Shown here piece by piece: positions 54,602 to 64,000 of a stretch of DNA of 64,000 nt; positions within the stretch are counted from its first letter, which is position 1; each line of letters starts with the position of its first letter. A program made the translations under genes and the position numbers. Origin of the DNA: Bacteroidaceae bacterium (GTDB taxonomy: Bacteria; Bacteroidota; Bacteroidia; Bacteroidales; Bacteroidaceae); assembly GCA_900770655.1 (NCBI GenBank), contig CAAGLA010000035.1:10185-74184 (forward strand). Direction: 5' to 3'. Below the pieces are notes generated by a model. The model was given only the letters and a program-made list of their open reading frames with translations. It was not told the origin of the DNA and did no database searches.

Positions 54602-54759
54602 TGTTTGTCCCTGTTGCCCCCGAAGTGCTTGTCGAGGAACTGTATGCCTGCTATGGATATACAGTGCCGCTCGACTATGCAATAAACTATATAGAAATGA
54701 ACGAGTATGCGACTGTCAACGATTTTCACTATTGGCTGCAGTCGCTTGGGGTAGGGTGA
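54601..54759 (+). CDS. Small ORF coupled to the transglutaminase-like gene
   Basis: A 52-codon reading frame that begins with the ATG in the TGATG overlap with the upstream stop and ends at TGA 54757-54759. The product starts MFVPVAPEVLVEELYACYGY and contains an acidic/aromatic-rich helical core (NYIEMNEYATVNDFHYWLQS). The frame keeps codon use like the neighbours, has no signal peptide and lies just ahead of a strong palindromic terminator, so it is placed as the last gene of the transcript. I recognise no family. It could be a real small protein or a chance frame; the coupled start favours the first. Confidence 0.5.
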   Translation: MFVPVAPEVLVEELYACYGYTVPLDYAINYIEMNEYATVNDFHYWLQSLGVG

Positions 54760-54780
54760 TTTTGGGTCTCGTATATATGC

Positions 54781-54818
54781 ATTATCGCTCCTCTATGCGC
54801 GCATAGAGGAGCGATAAT
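54781..54818. terminator. Bidirectional palindromic terminator
   Basis: A perfect 19+19 base palindrome midway between the small ORF (+) and cutC (-); the outer ATTATC/GATAAT parts give A/T runs on both sides. Confidence 0.85.
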
Positions 54819-54831
54819 CTTTTCTCTATTC

Positions 54832-55566
54832 TTATAAAATACTATCTGCAATAGCTTTGACCTCTGCGGCGCAGCTCTCCTTGCGGGCATATTCGTCGCT
54901 GTCGGGGGTGCTCATACTCACTCCGCCGTGGCGGAACTTCATTCCGCTGCCCACATTTTTGCGTGCCGAAGCGTGTATCTCCTTTGCCCCCGTGGCGCTT
55001 ATAATTGCTGCTGCATTTGTGCTGTTTACTCCGCAACCGGGCATAATTATGATTCTTTCGCCTGCCTGCTCTACAAGTTCCTTCAAAAGGGGAATGCCGG
55101 CAGTTGCTGTAGCTGCCTGTCCCGAAGTAAGAACCCTGTCGCATCCAAGCTCAATAAGCTCCTCAAGGGCCTTTCGCGGGTCGCGGCACATATCGAAGGC
55201 TCTGTGGAACGTAACGCTCATATCACCGGCTGCAGCAACCAGCCGGCGACACAGGACTGTGTCAATGTCGCCATCGGCTGTAAGCGCGCCAATAACAACC
55301 CCGTCGGCTCCCAACTGCCTGCAGGTTATGATATCCTGTTCCATAGAGGCTGCCTCGTAGCTGTTGTAGAGGAAATCTCCTCCGCGTGGGCGAATAATTA
55401 CATTAAGAGCAATCCCCTCTACCTTGCGTGCTTCGGCTATAAGACCGGCAGATGGTGTTACTCCGCCTATCTCCAGCGCTGCACATAGCTCTATGCGCTT
55501 TGCACCGCCGTCGCGCGCGGCAATGGCGCTCTCTACGCTCCCTGCGCAAATCTCAAGTATTGCCAT
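54832..55566 (-). CDS. cutC: CutC family protein
   Basis: A 244-residue TIM-barrel protein of the CutC family (PF03932). Signatures: LEICAGSVESAIAARDGGAKRIELCA at the start (split over two strands), GGVTPSAGLI, IRPRGGDFLY, VTFHRAFDMC and the C-terminal IMPGCGVNSTNA with EIHASA. It was first named for copper homeostasis, but that role has been questioned and copper binding is unproven in most bacteria. It follows the fucosidase gene by 12 bases, so it is co-transcribed; CutC proteins often accompany glycosidases in Bacteroidota, which could mean a sugar-related role (inference). Confidence 0.93.
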   Translation of the reverse strand: MAILEICAGSVESAIAARDGGAKRIELCAALEIGGVTPSAGLIAEARKVEGIALNVIIRPRGGDFLYNSYEAASMEQDIITCRQLGADGVVIGALTADGDIDTVLCRRLVAAAGDMSVTFHRAFDMCRDPRKALEELIELGCDRVLTSGQAATATAGIPLLKELVEQAGERIIIMPGCGVNSTNAAAIISATGAKEIHASARKNVGSGMKFRHGGVSMSTPDSDEYARKESCAAEVKAIADSIL

Positions 55567-55578
55567 AGTCCTTTATGC

Positions 55579-56901
55579 TCAACGTGTCTCGAGTTCAACA
55601 ATGTAGTCTACGCCGCTTGGTGCTTCGTCGAACATAAGCTTAATGCCGTTCGATGTCCTTTTGAACCTGACAGGTTCCTTGCCGGCAAATGTAAAGGCTT
55701 TCTTTACCCTGCACTCGAGCGGCAGTTCAAGTTCTGTGCCGTCAAAGTCCATTATGTGAACAAAAAGCCTGTTGCCCTTGCGTGTTGTCACTCCCCACGG
55801 CTGAACAGGAATATCGCCGGCTGTTGTGCCATATATGGTTTCGCCGAACTCTCTTGTCCACTCGCCAATCTCGCGTAGTCGCTCAATGGCTGTTGCCGGA
55901 AGCTCGCCGTTGGGCTGGGGGCCTATATTCATCAGCAAGTTAGCTCCTTTTCCTGCGGCGCTCACAAGGTATTGTATAAGTGTTTCGGTACTCTTGTACT
56001 CTTGGTCTACAAGCTTGTAGCCCCACATACCGTTCATTGTCTGGCAGGTCTCGAGCGGCAGACGGCTTATATCCTGCCCGCTAAGCCCGGCGGTGTTCTC
56101 ACCCGGAAGGTCGCGCTCGAATATCTGTATATCTTCGCCCTCAAAGGGTACTTGGTGGTGGTTGTTTCCAACAAGACAGGCGGGCTGCAGTTCGTGAATC
56201 ATTGCATACTGCTGCTGAAGCTGCCAGTCAAATGGAACAGAGTCTTGGTCGTGGTCCCACCAGCCGTCGAACCATATTGCACCAATCTCGCCATAGTTGG
56301 TCAACAACTCTCTTATCTGGCTGTTCATAAATTCGTAGTATTCGGGCCAGTTTACCTTTGTGGTGTCGCGCCCTATAATGCGTGAACCGGTGCGCCCCAT
56401 AGGGTATTCGTCTCTCATCCAGTCGAGGTGCGAATAGTAGAAGTGCAGTCTTATACCTTGTGCGTGGCACTCGTCGGCAAGTTCTCTTAACACGTCGCGC
56501 CCGAATGGTGTGGCGTCTACAATGTTGTATTCACTCTGCTCGGTGTCCCACATAGAGAAACTGTCGTGGTGGCGTGTGGTGAAGCATATATATTTGGCTC
56601 CGGCATCCTTTATTGCCGAAACCCACTCCCTTGCATTGAAACGGTGGGGGTAGAAAGCATCGGCGGCTTTTGCATACTCGTTCTTGTCAATGGTGGCATT
56701 CTGCAAGTACCATTCGCCTTGAGCGAACATACTGTATATTCCCCAATGGATGAATATACCGAATTTGCTGTCGGCAAACTCTTGTCTCGAACGTAGGTTC
56801 TCTTCAGTGGGTGTGTACCCCTGCTGTGCGGTCGCTGTTGTGGTTACAAGCAGCAACAATGCCAGAACTGTGGCGCGGAATATTCTGCTGAGTATATTCA
56901 T
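55579..56901 (-). CDS. GH29 alpha-L-fucosidase
   Basis: A 440-residue exported alpha-L-fucosidase of glycoside hydrolase family 29. Signal peptide (1-25, TTATAQ). The (beta/alpha)8 barrel starts with FADSKFGIFIHWGIYSM (the substrate-binding His-Trp), FTTRHHDSFSMWDT (conserved His pair) and the nucleophile Asp212 in GAIWFDGWW. The C-terminal beta-sandwich runs from about 345. The acid/base Glu cannot be fixed by eye, as it varies in the family. No lipobox and no T9SS domain, so a periplasmic location is likely. Leads the GH29-cutC transcript, with a consensus promoter. Confidence 0.94.
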   Translation of the reverse strand: MNILSRIFRATVLALLLLVTTTATAQQGYTPTEENLRSRQEFADSKFGIFIHWGIYSMFAQGEWYLQNATIDKNEYAKAADAFYPHRFNAREWVSAIKDAGAKYICFTTRHHDSFSMWDTEQSEYNIVDATPFGRDVLRELADECHAQGIRLHFYYSHLDWMRDEYPMGRTGSRIIGRDTTKVNWPEYYEFMNSQIRELLTNYGEIGAIWFDGWWDHDQDSVPFDWQLQQQYAMIHELQPACLVGNNHHQVPFEGEDIQIFERDLPGENTAGLSGQDISRLPLETCQTMNGMWGYKLVDQEYKSTETLIQYLVSAAGKGANLLMNIGPQPNGELPATAIERLREIGEWTREFGETIYGTTAGDIPVQPWGVTTRKGNRLFVHIMDFDGTELELPLECRVKKAFTFAGKEPVRFKRTSNGIKLMFDEAPSGVDYIVELETR

Positions 56902-56933
56902 AGTTGTTTATTATTTTGTCAAATGCTGTTTCG

Positions 56934-56965
56934 CAAATATAATTTAAGGGAGCGAAAAGCACAAA
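56934..56965 (-). promoter_or_regulatory. Promoter of the fucosidase-cutC operon
   Basis: On the minus strand TTTG (56962-56965), a 20-base spacer and TATATTTG (56934-56941), a full consensus. It lies back to back with the DUF4491 promoter; the two -33 boxes are only 7 bases apart. Confidence 0.65.
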
Positions 56966-56972
56966 TTATTCC

Positions 56973-57003
56973 TTTGAGATTTGTTGTTTTGGTATTATTT
57001 TCG
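56973..57003 (+). promoter_or_regulatory. Promoter of the DUF4491 gene
   Basis: TTTG (56973-56976), a 19-base spacer and TATTTTCG (56996-57003), one mismatch from TAnnTTTG. Confidence 0.55.
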
Positions 57004-57025
57004 TGCCGCAAATAAAAATTGGATT

Positions 57026-57334
57026 ATGGAACTTAATTTCTATGGTGTAATAATTGGGCTTGCGACATTCCTTGTCATAGGGCTCTTTCACCCGCTTGTA
57101 ATAAAAGCCGAATACTATATTGGAGTAAAGAGCTGGTGGCTCTTTTTGGTGGCGGGCATACTCTTTATGCTCTCTTCGCTGCTGGTTGCCAACTCTATAC
57201 TCTCTATTTTATTGGGCGTTGTCGCCTTCTCTTCATTCTGGAGCATAGGAGAGGTCTTTGAGCAAAAGAAAAGGGTTGAAAAGGGTTGGTTCCCCGCCAA
57301 CCCTAAGAGGCGCAGGCAGGGTAGCGCAAAGTAA
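57026..57334 (+). CDS. DUF4491 small membrane protein
   Basis: A 102-residue integral membrane protein of the DUF4491 family, common in Bacteroidales. Three hydrophobic segments (VIIGLATFLVIGLF, WWLFLVAGILFMLSSLLVA, ILSILLGVVAFSSFWSI) and a short basic cytoplasmic tail (KKRVEKGWFPANPKRRRQG). The family motif is FHPLVIKAEYYIGVKSWW and SIGEVFEQKKRVEKGWFP. Start set at 57026, just after the consensus promoter; the frame upstream crosses the promoter itself. Function unknown. Converges on the M23 gene with a 6-base gap. Confidence 0.85.
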   Translation: MELNFYGVIIGLATFLVIGLFHPLVIKAEYYIGVKSWWLFLVAGILFMLSSLLVANSILSILLGVVAFSSFWSIGEVFEQKKRVEKGWFPANPKRRRQGSAK

Positions 57335-57340
57335 ACTCTA

Positions 57341-58642
57341 TTATTCAAACTCTTCAACAGTCTCTTCTGCGGTTTCTTCGACTGTTGTTATGGGAATTGC
57401 GCCCAACCGTGTCACAAGCGAGTCGCAAAGGGTGTTGAATGCGGCTTTGTTCTCTTCGCTTATAGGCATTTTGGGCTGTGACTTAATGGTTAGCGGGTCA
57501 ATGGGAGTGCCGTTCTCGTAAACACGGAAATCGAGGTGTGCTCCTGTGGAAAGGCCTGTTGAGCCAACATATCCTATCACCTGTTTCTGCTGTACAAAAT
57601 CACCCTCTTTCAGCCCTTCGGCAAAGCGCGACAGGTGCATATAGCTTGTTGTGTATGTGCTGTTGTGGCGAATCTTTATGTAATATCCCGCACCGTTGGC
57701 CTGATAGGCCTTCTTTATAACCTTTCCGCTGCCTATGGCATACACAGGCGTGCCGGCAGGGGCGGCGTAGTCTACTCCGTGGTGAGGACGGCGTATGCGC
57801 AGTACGGGATGAAGCCTGCTGTTCGAAAAGTGTGACGAAATGCGGTAGTAGTCGAGCGGGGCTTTCAGAAATGCTCCTTCGAGGCTGTTGCCATCGATAT
57901 TGTAAAAGAGTGTCTCCTCTTCTTGGAAGAATGGAATGGCATATATTGTGCTGTCCTGCGTGCAGAACGAGGCGGCTTTAATGGCATAGCTGTTGAGCGG
58001 TGTCTCACCAACATACTCCTGCTGGTATATAAGTCGGAATTCGTCGCCTTTCTGAATTCCGAAGAAGTCTATCGACCAGCCGAAGATGTGCGACATCTGC
58101 ACGGCAAGCTGGGGCGAGGCATTGCTCTTCTCCATAGCTACCCACAGCGACGACTCTACATTGCCGGCAACCTCGCTCTCGCGCCAGTGAGTGGGGTTGC
58201 TCCCTCTTGTGGCGAGGTAGTTGTTCGCGAGGTCAAATGTTACATAGTTCTTTACACTCTCTTCGTATACCAGATACCGCGGAGTGTTGCTCTCCTTGTC
58301 GCTGAAAAGAATGCACACCTGTCCGGGGCGCATCTTGCGTGCATCGAATATGGAGTCGGGGCACTGGGTCAGCAGGTGTATCTGCTGCGACGTGAACCCG
58401 AAGCCGAACAGCAGCTCGGCAAGTGTCTCTCCCGTGCGCACTGTGTCGCGCAGTGTATTGTATTGTGTGGTATCTATGTTGTACTTTATAATGGGCGTGT
58501 GTGCTATAGAGGGAACGGTGTCGGTTGTAACGGTGTTTTCTTTTGCCTCTTGGTTTGTTCTGTGTTTGATGAAAAATATTACAACCCCGGCCAATAATAT
58601 GGCAATGGCTGCAAACAGCGTTGCTTTTTTATTTTTTGTCAT
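57341..58642 (-). CDS. M23-family (LytM-like) peptidoglycan endopeptidase
   Basis: A 433-residue membrane-anchored or exported protein with an N-terminal hydrophobic segment (ATLFAAIAILLAGVVIFFI), an OapA/LysM-like middle (about 60-170, DTVRTGETLAELL) and an M23 peptidase domain (about 270-395), including RRPHHGVDY. The zinc ligands His287 and Asp291 (HxxxD) are present; the second motif is GAHLDFR, with His369 and Asp371 where classic members have HxH. Similar Bacteroidota enzymes share HLD, so it is probably still metal-bound, but activity is less certain. The acidic C-terminus (TVEETAEETVEEFE) is unusual. Confidence 0.88.
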   Translation of the reverse strand: MTKNKKATLFAAIAILLAGVVIFFIKHRTNQEAKENTVTTDTVPSIAHTPIIKYNIDTTQYNTLRDTVRTGETLAELLFGFGFTSQQIHLLTQCPDSIFDARKMRPGQVCILFSDKESNTPRYLVYEESVKNYVTFDLANNYLATRGSNPTHWRESEVAGNVESSLWVAMEKSNASPQLAVQMSHIFGWSIDFFGIQKGDEFRLIYQQEYVGETPLNSYAIKAASFCTQDSTIYAIPFFQEEETLFYNIDGNSLEGAFLKAPLDYYRISSHFSNSRLHPVLRIRRPHHGVDYAAPAGTPVYAIGSGKVIKKAYQANGAGYYIKIRHNSTYTTSYMHLSRFAEGLKEGDFVQQKQVIGYVGSTGLSTGAHLDFRVYENGTPIDPLTIKSQPKMPISEENKAAFNTLCDSLVTRLGAIPITTVEETAEETVEEFE

Positions 58643-58683
58643 AATTTATATTTTGTAACTCTCTGTCGTTTTTGAAACGTTTG

Positions 58684-58691
58684 CGAAGATA
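58684..58691 (-). promoter_or_regulatory. Possible -7 box of the M23 gene
   Basis: The minus strand reads TATCTTCG, one mismatch from TAnnTTTG, 42 bases before the start codon. Confidence 0.35.
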
Positions 58692-58756
58692 CGTTAAATA
58701 TGTGACTTTGTGGTATATAATTATTTTAAAGATATATAAAAAATAAGAACTTTTTA

Positions 58757-58764
58757 TATCTTTG
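58757..58764 (+). promoter_or_regulatory. -7 box of the GH2 gene
   Basis: TATCTTTG, an exact TAnnTTTG match, 52 bases before the GH2 start in an AT-rich stretch. No -33 TTTG at 19-23 bases. Confidence 0.45.
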
Positions 58765-58812
58765 TATTTCATTATATATCCTCTAAAGAAACGATAAACT
58801 AACTTTCTATAA

Positions 58813-63081
<4,269 letters not shown>

Positions 63082-63103
63082 AATAGCCATTGCACAAAAA
63101 CTA

Positions 63104-63139
63104 AATCCGGTAGCTTTCATTTCAGAAAGCTACCGGATT
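63104..63139 (+). terminator. Terminator after the GH2 gene
   Basis: A 15-bp perfect inverted repeat (63104-63118 with 63125-63139, 6-base loop) 22 bases after the stop. Confidence 0.85.
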
Positions 63140-63192
63140 GTTTATAGGGTAGTGGTATGGTTATTGACGAAAAGATTAATCTGTATTACATT

Positions 63193-63600
63193 TTATTGTT
63201 TTGGTAAAAAATATGGAGTAATATCAATATCATTGCTATTTGAATGATATAAATAGTATCTATTTCCTAAATATTTAATTCTTATGTAATGATAATTTTG
63301 TATTTTATTATAATCTGTATAAGTCGCATATTCTAGTAATAATGATATGGGTAATATTATTATGCCATTATGAGCTACAGTGAACGAAACTTTATTTATC
63401 CCTCTATTATACATATCTATTATATGAAATGAGTACCAATAAATTCCGTTACCACCAAAATCTTTTGAGTTCTTAAAATAGATTATTTCGCCCTTCTCTG
63501 TTTTATATATGTTTTTTCTGTCTACTTTATTAATAGGCTTTTCTCCATATGGAAACAGACTGCATATCTGGGTAAAATTTAGATATTCGTTCTTTGCCAT
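63193..63600 (-). CDS. AT-rich hypothetical protein
   Basis: A 135-residue protein I do not recognise. No signal peptide; the sequence is rich in Tyr, Ile, Asn and Lys (NGIYWYSFHIIDMYNRGINK, NYHYIRIKYLGNRYYLYHS). A hydrophobic stretch, IIILPISLLLEYA, lies near residues 80-92. Base composition differs sharply from its neighbours: only 10 of the 60 bases at 63241-63300 are G or C, whereas most genes of the window are close to half. That, and the edge behind it, suggests recent acquisition. No promoter of the standard type was found. Confidence 0.6.
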   Translation of the reverse strand: MAKNEYLNFTQICSLFPYGEKPINKVDRKNIYKTEKGEIIYFKNSKDFGGNGIYWYSFHIIDMYNRGINKVSFTVAHNGIIILPISLLLEYATYTDYNKIQNYHYIRIKYLGNRYYLYHSNSNDIDITPYFLPKQ

Positions 63601-63700
63601 TTTCTCATTTATACTTTTATAATTATTAATTTGCTTGTAAAGTTATTTTTTTTGATAAAATTTATCAAATTATTTCAGCATTTTTCCCAATTCACTCCTA

Positions 63701-64000
63701 CTATTTAATGTCTTGGGCTAACCGCTGTCGGTATTGGCCGTAATTGACAACGCTTGCCAAGCGCAACCCGCAGGGCGTGACTACGCCACGCATCCTGCGA
63801 CCTATTGCTGCAAGTATTGTCATTCAGTAGAAATTTAGTGTTGGAATGTTTGTTTGCAAGCAAGTTTACCCACTTGCATACCCTCAATTATTGAGAGTGC
63901 TGGTGGTTTATTAACAATACTTTTGCTATGTTCATTGCCGGAGTAATTTCAAACATAAACCGTCACCGATAAAATTACAGCAAACAACCGTTCAAACAGC
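63701..64000. other. Structured non-coding edge, possible mobile-element border
   Basis: Read on the minus strand, this stretch has a nested stem-loop (CGCAGG...CCTGCG enclosing GGCGT/ACGCC) at about 63764-63794 and a second hairpin (CGCTT GGC AAGCG) at about 63750-63764. It is much GC-richer than the AT-rich gene before it. A 60-codon frame (63705-63887, -) and a frame ending PALSIIEGMQVGKLACKQ at about 63835-63905 are open, but neither is clearly a gene; the second lacks a usable start and could be a broken small gene. From memory similar sequences occur near mobile elements of Bacteroidales; I cannot confirm this. The stretch 63601-63700 is AT-rich and empty. Confidence 0.3.

Noticed and set aside
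63705..63887. 60-codon minus-strand frame as a gene
   Set aside because: It lies over the stem-loops, shows no domain and starts in an unlikely place; kept only as part of the edge region.

Overview
The window looks like a chromosomal segment of a Bacteroidales bacterium (Bacteroidota). The evidence is a SusC/SusD pair, many Bacteroidota-type promoters (-33 TTTG, -7 TAnnTTTG), almost no Shine-Dalgarno sequences, a SprA/Sov translocon of the type IX secretion system (T9SS), proteins with T9SS C-terminal domains, and fused KorA, CutC, DUF4491 and bPH-domain genes typical of the group. The presence of SprA argues for a T9SS-bearing lineage (Prevotellaceae-, Muribaculaceae- or Porphyromonadaceae-like) rather than typical Bacteroides; this is inference and I cannot name the species.

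Layout. 1-2.5 kb: rpsO, a NhaC-type antiporter and a small bPH protein. 2.7-11.8 kb (minus): a compact glycan-uptake locus, susC - susD - terminator - GH85 endo-beta-N-acetylglucosaminidase. 12-15 kb: korA-korB. 15-23 kb: an outer-membrane barrel protein, then an RND efflux operon (adaptor, pump, TolC). 23.5-27 kb (plus): efp, a GT2 glycosyltransferase, radC, a DUF59/MIP18 protein and lpxH. 27-35 kb: Sel1-repeat protein, a lone TolC-like protein, CCA tRNA nucleotidyltransferase, a lipoprotein, pta-ackA and a second lipoprotein. 35-39 kb (minus): fur-purA-zinc peptidase-hisS. 39-41.5 kb: an AraC-type regulator with an AlkD-like gene, a TPR protein and tRNA-Arg(CCT). 41.5-51.8 kb (minus): ABC exporter, ruvA, sprA and an L,D-transpeptidase. 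52-54.8 kb: a large transglutaminase-like protein with a coupled 52-residue ORF. 54.8-58.6 kb: GH29 fucosidase with cutC, DUF4491 and an M23 peptidase. 58.8-63.1 kb: a large secreted GH2 beta-galactosidase. 63.2-64 kb: a very AT-rich orphan gene and a structured, GC-richer edge that may be the border of a mobile element.

How it fits together. GH85, GH2 and GH29 are the activities expected for taking apart host N-glycans: core cleavage, galactose removal and fucose removal. Two of them carry T9SS sorting domains, and the T9SS outer-membrane channel SprA is encoded in the same window, so the secretion route and its probable cargo lie within 60 kb. Most other genes are housekeeping. Transcription units are cleanly separated by long, nearly perfect inverted repeats that probably act as terminators, several of them bidirectional. 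No CRISPR array, insertion sequence, rRNA or recognised riboswitch was found. No outright novel system stands out; the best candidates for a second look are the transglutaminase/small-ORF pair, the AraC-AlkD pair, the sprA operon composition and the right-hand edge.
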